Source: an uncultured Ruminococcus sp. (lineage in GTDB: Bacteria; Bacillota; Clostridia; Oscillospirales; Ruminococcaceae). From it: a DNA stretch of 64,000 bases. Each line of letters starts with the position of its first letter. The first letter of the stretch is position 1. Position numbers and translations under genes: made by a program. Of this stretch, positions 27,646 through 35,705 are shown in pieces. The stretch lies in contig CALXIQ010000038.1 of the NCBI GenBank assembly GCA_944388405.1, forward strand, positions 1-64,000, read 5' to 3'. Under the pieces are notes generated by a model. That model ran no database searches and was not told the DNA's origin. It was given only the letters and a program-made list of their open reading frames with translations.

Positions 27646-29877
27646 ATGACAAATAATTTATCGGATAAAATAGGATGTTGGAGTAAAGACAAGTACGGTT
27701 TGCCCTGTTTTGAATATACAGGAGATATTCCTTATACCCAAACCCTTGACAATGGTGAGGAGGTAATGCTTCCACAAGACCCGTGGTTTTTGCTTGGGAA
27801 CTATCATCTTACCCTTTTTACCCATGTCAGCGGTGAATACCAGCTTATTTCCGGTCAGCGTTCGTGGGGACGGCTCAATCAGAACAAGCACATGAACAGC
27901 GGCAGCTTAAGCCCGTGGGGTCGGCTGAAGCAGGATAGGAACATGGCAAGCGGTTCAAACAGCGCTTATATTGAAGCAGACGGAAAGCTGACTAAGCTTA
28001 CCGGTCTTGATTCAATCGCCTGCGACTGTAGGAAAAACCGCCGCAGCTTCGGCTGCGGTTGGGTGCAGTATGAATATAGGTCAGATGAAACTTATGTAAA
28101 ACGATTGCTTTCGGTGAAGCCGTCGATGTCGCCTTATGACGGCACGTCGGCGTTTCTTTTGACAGTGACAGTTAAAAACTGCGGCAATGAGATTAAAAGC
28201 TATACCTACAAAGAAACTATGGGAGTAAATTACCGAGAAATTCAGTTTCACACTCTGCCTGAGAGCAGTTTAAAAACAAGGTGTATTTATAAGCCGTTTC
28301 AGGTAGGTAATCTTGCAGCGGTGAAAATTTCCTGCGAAAGCGACGAGCCTATGAAGCCGGGCAGGGAAGAACTTTGCAGGTATGAGTATTATCCGCCATC
28401 TCCCTTTATGTGCGATATTTCAGCTGTGGGAAAGGTAAGTTCAAGCAGCGACAGTATTTGGGCTGAATTTTCATTTGAGCTGGCGCCACAGGAAGAAAAA
28501 CGCCTGCAACTTGTTATCGGCTTTGCAATGAGCGGTGAGTGGGAGGAAATGGAGAGCATAATATCAAAGCTTGATTGCCAAAAAGACGACTTTGGCGACG
28601 AGTGGCTGAAAGTTCTCCCAAAATTTGAAACCGAGACAGACGAAAACCTTGCAAGAGAGTTGGTGTGGCACGCATACTGCCTTGAAGCAATGGCTACATA
28701 TTCGGAATATTATAATGAAACAGAAATACCCCAGGGAACAATTTACGACTACTTTGGCGGACAGCACGCCAGCGCAAGGGATAATTTTCAGCACGCCCTG
28801 CCACTTTGTTACTATAATCCCCCGCTTGCAAAAAGCGTAATCAGGTATATGCTGAAAAGAACCACTTCTCTCGGCGAAATACGCCTTATTGAAATGGGCA
28901 ACGGCTTTGCATACAACGAGCGGTATTTCACCAGCGACCAGCAGCTTTACTTTTTTATGCTTATCACCGAGTATCTTGAAGTTACGGAGGACTATGAATT
29001 TCTCTCTGAGGAAATTATGCCCTATCCCGCAAAAAACACCAATCCTCTGAAGGTGTGGGAGTTTGTAAAGGAATGCTTTGTTTTTCTGAGAGATACGGTA
29101 GGAACAGGTGCACACGGGCTTATAAATCTCCTTAACTCCGACTGGAGTGACGCTGTGTACTATGTGGAAAACGTGCCATATAACATGGTTCTCTTAAACG
29201 GCGAATCCCATATGAACACTGCTATGGCGTTGAGTATACTTGACAAGCTTGCTGTGCAGCTGAAAAAAGCGGTTGATGTAATTGGGGAGGATTGCGACGC
29301 ACTTTTTGTTCTCGCTGAAAGTATGCTTTCTTGTCGTGAAAAGCTGCTGGCGGCATTTATCCATGATATGGGCGACAGAAGCTTTCCTAGAAGAATGTAT
29401 TTTAACTCAAAACCCTATGGCGACGACAATATGTTTTTGGAGCCTATGGGCTTTACGCTGCAAATCAAAGAGTTGCCTTTGGAGAAAAAACGCATTATTT
29501 ATGATCAAATGCAAAAACGTTTGTATAAAGGCGAGATTATAGGTGCAAGAGAGCAGGAAAAACCCCAGTTTGACGGCAACAAGGAATGGTATGCCGGTTC
29601 TCGTGAAAACGGTGGATTCTGGTATTCCCTCAACGGTCCTGTGATAATCGGCGTAGGGGAGTTTGACAAGCCGGAAGCTATGAAGCTGTTAAATAACATG
29701 ACCCTTGAAAATTTAAGCCGCAATTTCCCTCACTACTGGTCGTCATACTGGTCGTCGTCGGATACGTTGGAGTCATCACTTGTTTCGCAACATGGAATCC
29801 CTTACTGGTGTATTCCCGTGTACTGCGCACACCCTCATGCTTGGATTTTGTATTGCTATTATAAAATTAAAGAGTAG
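27646..29877 (+). CDS. GH94-like glycoside phosphorylase, copy 1
   Basis: Probable inverting phosphorylase that splits a beta-glucoside with phosphate to give a sugar 1-phosphate. The (alpha/alpha)6-barrel signs of clan GH-Q are present: HASARDNFQHALPL resembles the RDxxQD motif of cellobiose phosphorylase, and LLNSDWSDAVYY (Asp499, Asp502) resembles its DWND catalytic region. 743 residues, no signal peptide, so cytosolic. It is clearly divergent from classical cellobiose phosphorylases. An N-terminal loop is duplicated (see repeat at 27865). ATG 27646 follows AGGAGAG. The true donor and acceptor sugars are unknown. Confidence 0.72.
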   Translation: MTNNLSDKIGCWSKDKYGLPCFEYTGDIPYTQTLDNGEEVMLPQDPWFLLGNYHLTLFTHVSGEYQLISGQRSWGRLNQNKHMNSGSLSPWGRLKQDRNMASGSNSAYIEADGKLTKLTGLDSIACDCRKNRRSFGCGWVQYEYRSDETYVKRLLSVKPSMSPYDGTSAFLLTVTVKNCGNEIKSYTYKETMGVNYREIQFHTLPESSLKTRCIYKPFQVGNLAAVKISCESDEPMKPGREELCRYEYYPPSPFMCDISAVGKVSSSSDSIWAEFSFELAPQEEKRLQLVIGFAMSGEWEEMESIISKLDCQKDDFGDEWLKVLPKFETETDENLARELVWHAYCLEAMATYSEYYNETEIPQGTIYDYFGGQHASARDNFQHALPLCYYNPPLAKSVIRYMLKRTTSLGEIRLIEMGNGFAYNERYFTSDQQLYFFMLITEYLEVTEDYEFLSEEIMPYPAKNTNPLKVWEFVKECFVFLRDTVGTGAHGLINLLNSDWSDAVYYVENVPYNMVLLNGESHMNTAMALSILDKLAVQLKKAVDVIGEDCDALFVLAESMLSCREKLLAAFIHDMGDRSFPRRMYFNSKPYGDDNMFLEPMGFTLQIKELPLEKKRIIYDQMQKRLYKGEIIGAREQEKPQFDGNKEWYAGSRENGGFWYSLNGPVIIGVGEFDKPEAMKLLNNMTLENLSRNFPHYWSSYWSSSDTLESSLVSQHGIPYWCIPVYCAHPHAWILYCYYKIKE
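27865..27966 (+). repeat. 51-bp imperfect tandem duplication inside the GH94-like gene
   Basis: Two adjacent 51-bp units starting at 27865 and 27916 encode 17-residue segments beginning WGRLNQNKHMNSGS and WGRLKQDRNMASGS. The paralogue at 35.7 kb has only one such segment (WARVNQGKTKNSG), so this is an in-frame duplication in copy 1. Read-through across it is intact. Confidence 0.85.
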
Positions 29878-29911
29878 CTGAAAAATCCGGCAGCATAATC
29901 GCATAAATCTG

Positions 29912-29971
29912 AAAATAGTGCAAGAGTCTCTTAATAATCATAAAGACATTTATGCTGCGGTGAGGTATAAT
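29912..29971 (+). promoter_or_regulatory. Beta-glucan locus promoter 3 with AAAATAGTGCAA site
   Basis: AAAATAGTGCAA at 29912-29923 and TATAAT at 29966-29971, the same 54-base offset as promoters 1 and 2. AAGACA at 29943-29948 is the -35, 17 bases upstream of the -10. Drives the ROK kinase and probably the whole set through 37905. Confidence 0.7.
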
Positions 29972-30025
29972 AAAAGCGAAGAATAAGGACAGAAGAAAAA
30001 CATCTGTAAAGAAAGAGGCGTGGCA

Positions 30026-30979
30026 ATGAAATATTATATAGGTATAGACCTTGGCGGAACAAATATTGCCGCAGGAATAACAGACGAAAACGGAAAGATT
30101 ATTGCAAAGTATTCGGCTAAAACCAATGCCGGCAAGCCTTTTGAAGAGCTTGTTGCCGACATTGCCGAAACGGGTAAAAAGGCTGTTGAAGCGGCGGGGC
30201 TTAAGATGAGCGATATATCCGCCGTGGGAATGGGAACTCCCAGCTGCATTAATCCTCAGACCAATCTACTTGTTCATGCAAACAACCTTAACTGGCAGAA
30301 CGTCCCCCTTTATGCAGAGCTTAAAAAGCATTTCAGCGTGCCGGTTTACATACAGAACGACGCTGCCTGTGCTGCACTTGGGGAGGCTTCCAACGGGGCG
30401 GCTGCAGATTACGACAACGCTGTAATGATAACCCTGGGCACAGGAGTCGGAAGCGGAATTATCCTCAACAAGCACATCTTCAACGGCTGCGACGATATGG
30501 GCGCCGAGGTGGGACACACAAAGCTTGTTCACAATGGACAGACCTGTACCTGCGGTCAGAAAGGCTGTTTTGAAGCCTACGCTTCGGCTACTGCGCTGAT
30601 AAATCAGGCAAAAGCGGCGGTAGAGGATAATCCCGGGAGCATTATGAACGAAATGTGCGGAGGGGATTTGTCCGCAATGAATGCAAAGATACCCTTTGAC
30701 GCCGCAAAGCAGGGGGATTCCACAGCTAAGTCGGTGGTGGAAAAATACATCGACTATCTTGCGGCAGGTTTGTCCTCAGTAATAGCGCTGTTCCGTCCCC
30801 AGGCAGTGATTATAGGCGGTGGAATAAGCACCGAGGGTGATTACCTTATAAAGCCTTTAAAGCAAAGACTTTACGACTGCACATTTTCCGCAGAGCAGAT
30901 TGGCATTCCCGAAATCGTTACTGCCAAGCTTGGAAACGATGCAGGAATCATAGGCGCGGCAATGCTTTGCAAGGCATAA
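30026..30979 (+). CDS. ROK-family sugar kinase
   Basis: Phosphorylates a hexose or N-acetylhexosamine at O6. N-terminal ATP loop YIGIDLGGTNIAAGI, a GTGVGSGII segment, and the ROK zinc site CTCGQKGC in which three Cys and a preceding His hold zinc. 318 residues. ATG 30026 is preferred over GTG 30020 because AAAGAGG then sits at proper distance. In this family sequence alone does not separate glucokinase from ManNAc or fructose kinase. Being next to a NanE-type epimerase, it could act as a NanK-like kinase, or it could phosphorylate the free sugar released by the phosphorylases. Confidence 0.88.
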   Translation: MKYYIGIDLGGTNIAAGITDENGKIIAKYSAKTNAGKPFEELVADIAETGKKAVEAAGLKMSDISAVGMGTPSCINPQTNLLVHANNLNWQNVPLYAELKKHFSVPVYIQNDAACAALGEASNGAAADYDNAVMITLGTGVGSGIILNKHIFNGCDDMGAEVGHTKLVHNGQTCTCGQKGCFEAYASATALINQAKAAVEDNPGSIMNEMCGGDLSAMNAKIPFDAAKQGDSTAKSVVEKYIDYLAAGLSSVIALFRPQAVIIGGGISTEGDYLIKPLKQRLYDCTFSAEQIGIPEIVTAKLGNDAGIIGAAMLCKA

Positions 30980-31010
30980 GCTGGCAGCAGATGAATATAC
31001 AACCGCGAAA

Positions 31011-31039
31011 GAATTCCGAGTAAAATTCCGTCGGGATTC
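31011..31039 (+). other. Hairpin between the ROK kinase and NanE-type genes
   Basis: GAATTCCGA (31011-31019) pairs with TCGGGATTC (31031-31039) with one G-T pair. No T-run follows, so it may be an mRNA stability or processing element in the 140-base gap rather than a terminator. Confidence 0.4.
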
Positions 31040-31119
31040 TGACATTATGAATGTATCCGATTTTCGGAAGATATTTTAAAAGCAATAATCAGGCTTATGA
31101 ATAACAGGAGGAGATTATT

Positions 31120-31863
31120 ATGAAGAAGTTTAACAAAGACGAGATACTTGGAATGCTCAAGGGAGGACTTATCGTTTCCTGCCAGGTTCAGCACGACGAC
31201 CCGGTATATTCGGAGGATTTTGTGCTTAAGATGGCAAAGGCGGCTCAGTGGGCAGGGGCAGTAGGAATCAGAGCCAATTCCCCCGAGCAGATAAAGCTTA
31301 TCAAGGAAAACGTTGACTTGCCTATGATTGGTTTGTATAAAATCTGGCATGACGACACTGACGTGTTTATTACTCCCACCCTTGAATCTGCAAAGCAGGT
31401 TTGGGAAGCAGGAGCTGAGATTATTGCCCTCGACTGCACAAATCAGATTACCCACGAAGGACGTCCTGCATATGAGCTTTTGCCAATCGTTAAGAAGGAA
31501 ATACCCGAAGCGCTGATCTTTGCGGACGTTTCAAATTACGAGGAAGCAAAGAGAGCGGTTGAAATGGGCGCTGATATTGTAGGCCCTACCCTTTACGGAT
31601 ACACCGAGGAAACAAAGCACATCACACAGCCTGACCTGCGTGAGTTTGCAAGAATGTGCCGTGATTTTAAAGACAAGGCGTTTATGATAATGGAAGGACA
31701 CATCTACACTCCCGAGGACGCTGTAAAGTGCTTGTATTTAGGTGCTGACGCAGTTGTTGTAGGAAGTGCGATTACCCGTCCGCACCTTATTGCAAAGAGA
31801 TTTGTGGACCTTATTTCAGGATTACAGGACGACTGGAGAGTAGCAGAAAGAAGCAAGCATTAA
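31120..31863 (+). CDS. nanE: N-acylglucosamine-6-phosphate 2-epimerase family protein (NanE-like)
   Basis: TIM-barrel epimerase that in its known role converts ManNAc-6-phosphate to GlcNAc-6-phosphate. Family hallmarks: SCQVQHDDP near the N-terminus, GAVGIRAN, ALDCTNQ, the FADVSNYEEA loop, GPTLYGYT and the C-terminal VVVGSAITRP phosphate-binding loop. 247 residues. ATG 31120 follows AGGAGGA. No sialic acid lyase (NanA), NagA or NagB is near, and the neighbours handle beta-glucans, so a different 2-epimerisation (for example at a hexose or anhydro-hexitol 6-phosphate) should be considered. That is inference. Confidence 0.87.
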   Translation: MKKFNKDEILGMLKGGLIVSCQVQHDDPVYSEDFVLKMAKAAQWAGAVGIRANSPEQIKLIKENVDLPMIGLYKIWHDDTDVFITPTLESAKQVWEAGAEIIALDCTNQITHEGRPAYELLPIVKKEIPEALIFADVSNYEEAKRAVEMGADIVGPTLYGYTEETKHITQPDLREFARMCRDFKDKAFMIMEGHIYTPEDAVKCLYLGADAVVVGSAITRPHLIAKRFVDLISGLQDDWRVAERSKH

Positions 31864-31877
31864 TAGGAGGCGAGCTT

Positions 31878-34190
31878 ATGGTAAAATTTGATGTTGAAGG
31901 CGGTCAGAACGTAGAGGTAAGCAAAAAGATAAAGTGTGAAAAACCTCTGGTACGTCAGCTTGAAATTATGGAGGAGTATACCGAGACACATAAAAAATAT
32001 GCGTCCGCTTCAAAGGAAAGACGGGAGGTTGAGTGCCTAAAGGTAATTTACCCCCAGATGTTCCGTTCAATCGAGGACAGCGACCTGATTGCGGGCAGAC
32101 TTGATTTTCTCCCTATCGGTTTCGGAACGGTTACTTCGGTAGGCGGCGTTGGTCACTACTGCGTATTCGCAAAGCTGAGAGCTTTTCAGAAAGAAATCGA
32201 CCAGCTGGGCGAAGATTATCATGAGCGTGTTGAAGCTTTGTATAAATACTGGCTGGATAACGATTTGAAAACCGAATACTGCCGCAGAACTCTTACCGAA
32301 ACCACAATAGGAAGATTTATCGACGTAAACTATCCTCTTATTGCTACGGCAAGACTTTCGGGAATGATGCTTGACTACCCCAAGCTGCTTGACAACGGCA
32401 TTTCAGGACTGAGAAAAATCATTTCCGATAAGGCGGCAAACGACCCGGACAATGAATTTTACAAGGCAAGTCTTGCGTGCCTTGACATATTTACTGCAAG
32501 TGCAGACTATCTGCGTGAGATGGCTGAAAAGCAGCTGGAGGAGACCCCTGAGGATAACAAGAAGCGTAGAAAAGAACTGAAAAGAATGGCTGACGTGCTG
32601 GGTAAAATCCGTACCGAAAAGCCTGAAACCTTCCATGAGGCGTTGCAGCTTTTCTGGCTCTATGCATTGCTGGCAGGCGTAATAAATTACGGTCGTCTTG
32701 ACGACTTCCTTGGACCGTATCTTGCGGCTGACCTGGAAAGCGGCAGACTTACTGAGGACGAGGCTTACGATTACATCCATTCACTTTGGACTATGATTGA
32801 AAACCGTCGTACTACCGTAAACGGCAGAATTATTGTAGGCGGAAAGGGCAGAAAGCATCCCAAGGAAGCCGACATATTTATGCGTATCGCTCTTAAGGTG
32901 TGCAAAGATTGCAGATATGTAGAACCTCAGTTCACCCTGCGTGTTGATAAGGACACCACCGAGGAAACCTGGCAGGCAGCCTTTGACGCTATCGGAGCGG
33001 GAGCAACCTATCCTACCCTTTATAACGACGAGGTAAACGTTCCTGCCGTTGCTTACGGCATGAGAGTTGACGAAAAGACTGCCGAAAGATATGTGCCCTT
33101 TGGCTGCACCGAGTTTGTAATCTGGGGTCAGAGTACCGGTACACCCAACATCTGCATTAATCTGCTTAAACTGCTGACCATTTACATGAACGACGGCATC
33201 GATCCAATGGACGGTCAGAACAAGATGGGAGCGGTTACTCCTAAGAAAATGAGCGAGATAAAGTCCTTTGAGGAATTTTACGAGGGCTACAGAGAGCTGG
33301 TTGACTACTATATGGATTTGTCGGCTGACGCTCAGTACAGCTCATATGAAATAATGAATGAGCAGGTTAAATTCCTGTTTACAAGCATTCTGATGGACGA
33401 CTGCATTGAAAGAGGAAAGGCACTGCTTGACGGTGGAGTTAAATACCTGGGCGGAACCTGTGAAACCTACGGTAACATCAATACCTCCGACTCACTTTAC
33501 GCAGTAAAGAAGCTGGTGTTTGAGGACAAGAAGCTTACCCTTGAGCAGCTTTGCGACGCTTTAAGAGCAAACTTTGAGGGTTATGAGGACATAAGAAAAA
33601 TGTGCCTTGACTGCGACAAGTACGGCAACGACCTGGATACTGCCGATGGCATGGCTAACGATTTGTATGAATTTGTTTCCAAGGGCATAAGAGACAGAGG
33701 AATCAAAAAGGGAATGCAGTATTTCCTCATAGTTATCAGCAACAACTCGCTGAACACCGAGTGGGGAGTTAAAACTGCCGCCAGTCCCGACGGACGTCTT
33801 ACAGGTATGTATATGAATCCTGCCAACAACCCTCAGGGCGGCGCTGACAAGAACGGACCGACTGCAATGCTCAACTCCCTGTGCAGATTTGATGCAAAAT
33901 ATCACGCAGGTTCGGTTCAGAACATTAAGTTCTCATCTGATATGTTCAACAAGCACCGTGATTTGATTGAAATGTTGTTTAAAACATATTTCAAAAAGGG
34001 TGGCTGTCACTTAATGGTTACCGTTGTAGACAGTGGAGCGCTTGAGGACGCAATGGTTCATCCCGAAAATTATCCCGATCTTATTGTAAGAGTTGCCGGA
34101 TATTCTGCGGTGTTTGTAAATCTTGATCCTACGGTTCAGCAGGAAATTCTCAGCAGAACGCTGTATGATGAAAGGAATTCTCGCATATGA
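31878..34190 (+). CDS. Glycyl radical enzyme of unknown substrate (GCxE type)
   Basis: Large oxygen-sensitive radical enzyme related to pyruvate formate-lyase. The glycyl radical loop is RVAGYSAVF with Gly741 near the C-terminus of 770 residues. The active-site motif is PFGCTE (Cys410 and Glu412). A single Cys with Glu two residues later is the pattern of C-O or C-N lyases and dehydratases; pyruvate formate-lyase has a Cys-Cys pair instead. The activase overlaps by four bases. Placement between a sugar kinase and epimerase, a HAD phosphatase and GH94-like enzymes points to a sugar-derived substrate. E. coli GREs YbiW and PflD, known for ring-opening of anhydrohexitol 6-phosphates, are a suggestive precedent. 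ATG 31878 follows AGGAGGCGAG. Confidence 0.85.
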   Translation: MVKFDVEGGQNVEVSKKIKCEKPLVRQLEIMEEYTETHKKYASASKERREVECLKVIYPQMFRSIEDSDLIAGRLDFLPIGFGTVTSVGGVGHYCVFAKLRAFQKEIDQLGEDYHERVEALYKYWLDNDLKTEYCRRTLTETTIGRFIDVNYPLIATARLSGMMLDYPKLLDNGISGLRKIISDKAANDPDNEFYKASLACLDIFTASADYLREMAEKQLEETPEDNKKRRKELKRMADVLGKIRTEKPETFHEALQLFWLYALLAGVINYGRLDDFLGPYLAADLESGRLTEDEAYDYIHSLWTMIENRRTTVNGRIIVGGKGRKHPKEADIFMRIALKVCKDCRYVEPQFTLRVDKDTTEETWQAAFDAIGAGATYPTLYNDEVNVPAVAYGMRVDEKTAERYVPFGCTEFVIWGQSTGTPNICINLLKLLTIYMNDGIDPMDGQNKMGAVTPKKMSEIKSFEEFYEGYRELVDYYMDLSADAQYSSYEIMNEQVKFLFTSILMDDCIERGKALLDGGVKYLGGTCETYGNINTSDSLYAVKKLVFEDKKLTLEQLCDALRANFEGYEDIRKMCLDCDKYGNDLDTADGMANDLYEFVSKGIRDRGIKKGMQYFLIVISNNSLNTEWGVKTAASPDGRLTGMYMNPANNPQGGADKNGPTAMLNSLCRFDAKYHAGSVQNIKFSSDMFNKHRDLIEMLFKTYFKKGGCHLMVTVVDSGALEDAMVHPENYPDLIVRVAGYSAVFVNLDPTVQQEILSRTLYDERNSRI

Positions 34191-35092
34191 ACGAAGCGGT
34201 TCTGGATATATTTGAAATCGAACGCTTTGCAATTCACGACGGTCCGGGAATACGTACAAATATATTCTTTCAGGGCTGTCCTCTGAGATGCCGGTGGTGC
34301 GCAAATCCCGAATCCCATACTGTGGGCAGGCACATTATGTTCTTTTCAAAGCTGTGCGTAGGCTGCGGAAGATGCGCTCAGGTCTGCAAGCAGGGGGCAA
34401 TCAGCATTGCTGAAGGCAAATGCCATATTGACAGAAGCAAATGCATTGCCTGCGGAAGGTGTACCAAGGAATGTCTCAGCGACGCCTTAAAGGTTTCGGG
34501 CAGAAAAATAAGCTGCACTGAGCTTTATGACATTGTAAAGCGTGATTTTGATTACTATCAGACCAGCGGAGGCGGTGTGACCCTCTCCGGGGGAGAGGCG
34601 CTGCTTAACATTGATAAGCTTGTGCCGTTTTTAGAATCCTGCCGCAATAACGATATAAATATTGCCGTTGAAACCTGCGGCTATGTATCAAATTCAAATG
34701 TGGAGATTGCCATTAAATATATCGATAAGTTTCTGTTTGACTTAAAAACTCTGGACAGCGAAAAATTCACAAAGTTCACCGGTGGCAATATAGATTTTGT
34801 GCTTTCTTCCTTTGAGTTGCTTTGCGAAAAAGTGCCGGAAAAGGTTACGGCTCGTGTGCCGGTAATACCTGAGTTTAACGATAACGAGATTATTGAGATA
34901 ATGGAATACGCGGCAGGCAAGGGAGTAAAAGAGCTTGATCTGCTGCCATACCACACCCTTGGTATCGCCAAATATGAACAGCTGGGCAGGGAATATCCCT
35001 ACCACATTCGTCAGTCTCTTGACAAGTCAACCCTTGACCCTTATGTTGAAATTGGCGAAAAGCTGGGCTTAAAAATAAAAATCGGAGGCTGA
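34187..35092 (+). CDS. Glycyl-radical-enzyme activating enzyme (radical SAM)
   Basis: Installs the glycyl radical on the upstream enzyme using S-adenosylmethionine. The radical SAM cluster is CPLRCRWC (Cys31, Cys35, Cys38). An inserted ferredoxin-like domain carries two more 4Fe-4S motifs, CVGCGRCAQVC and CIACGRCTKEC, as in activases of dehydratase-type GREs and unlike the shorter PFL activase. GGGVTLSGGEAL is the SAM-binding GGE motif. 301 residues. Its ATG overlaps the GRE stop (ATGA), so translation is coupled and the pairing is secure. Confidence 0.94.
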   Translation: MNEAVLDIFEIERFAIHDGPGIRTNIFFQGCPLRCRWCANPESHTVGRHIMFFSKLCVGCGRCAQVCKQGAISIAEGKCHIDRSKCIACGRCTKECLSDALKVSGRKISCTELYDIVKRDFDYYQTSGGGVTLSGGEALLNIDKLVPFLESCRNNDINIAVETCGYVSNSNVEIAIKYIDKFLFDLKTLDSEKFTKFTGGNIDFVLSSFELLCEKVPEKVTARVPVIPEFNDNEIIEIMEYAAGKGVKELDLLPYHTLGIAKYEQLGREYPYHIRQSLDKSTLDPYVEIGEKLGLKIKIGG

Positions 35093-35093
35093 A

Positions 35094-35705
35094 ATGATAA
35101 AAAACATAATTCTTGACATCGGCGATGTTCTGGTAAAGTCAAACTATCACGACTTTTTTATCGGCAAAGGCTATGATGAGCAGCAGGCGCAGCGTCTTGC
35201 AAAGGCTACTTTCTATACCCCTGCTTGGAAAGAGCTTGACAGGGGTGAATGGGATTTTCAGCGGATTGTAAAGGAATTTGTCAAAAACGACCCTGAAATG
35301 GAGCCGGCGCTTACCACCGTTTTTGACGATATGAGCAAGTTTATTGTAGTCTACCCTTACGCCGAGGAATGGATACGCAGTCTGAAAGACAGGGGATTGA
35401 AGGTGTACTGCCTTTCAAATATATCTGATAAAATCTGTCGCGACTGCGCAGAGGAGCTTGAGTTTTTAAAATATGCCGACGGAAGAGTCTTTTCCTATGA
35501 GGAGCGGCTTATTAAGCCAAACCCTGAGATATACCGCAGGCTGCTTGACAAATTCGGTTTGATAGCGGAGGAAAGCGTGTTTATAGACGACATAGAGCAG
35601 AATGTGACTGCCGCAAAGGCTCTCGGACTGCAGGGAATTACATTCCTCAGCCATGAGCAGGCCGATGAGGAGATTGAAAAATTACGGAGGTCGAAAAATG
35701 AATAA
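35094..35705 (+). CDS. HAD-superfamily phosphatase (YihX-like)
   Basis: Haloacid-dehalogenase-fold hydrolase of about 203 residues. Motif I is LDIGDVLV with the nucleophilic Asp at residue 8, motif II lies in YCLSNISD, and FIDDIEQNV gives the C-terminal acidic motif. A Gly at the second position of motif I and a helical cap after it resemble the YihX group, whose E. coli member dephosphorylates alpha-glucose 1-phosphate. In this locus that would act on the product of the phosphorylases; it might instead act on a sugar phosphate made by the GRE branch. It starts one base after the activase and overlaps the next gene by eight bases. Confidence 0.8.
   Translation: MIKNIILDIGDVLVKSNYHDFFIGKGYDEQQAQRLAKATFYTPAWKELDRGEWDFQRIVKEFVKNDPEMEPALTTVFDDMSKFIVVYPYAEEWIRSLKDRGLKVYCLSNISDKICRDCAEELEFLKYADGRVFSYEERLIKPNPEIYRRLLDKFGLIAEESVFIDDIEQNVTAAKALGLQGITFLSHEQADEEIEKLRRSKNE

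Noticed and set aside
31120..31863. Assignment of the locus as sialic acid catabolism
   Set aside because: NanE-like and ROK genes fit, but NanA, NagA, NagB and any sialidase or transporter are absent and the regulon is linked to lichenases.
31878..34190. Annotation as pyruvate formate-lyase
   Set aside because: The active site has a single Cys in GCTE instead of the Cys-Cys pair, and the activase has two extra iron-sulfur clusters, as in dehydratase-type systems.
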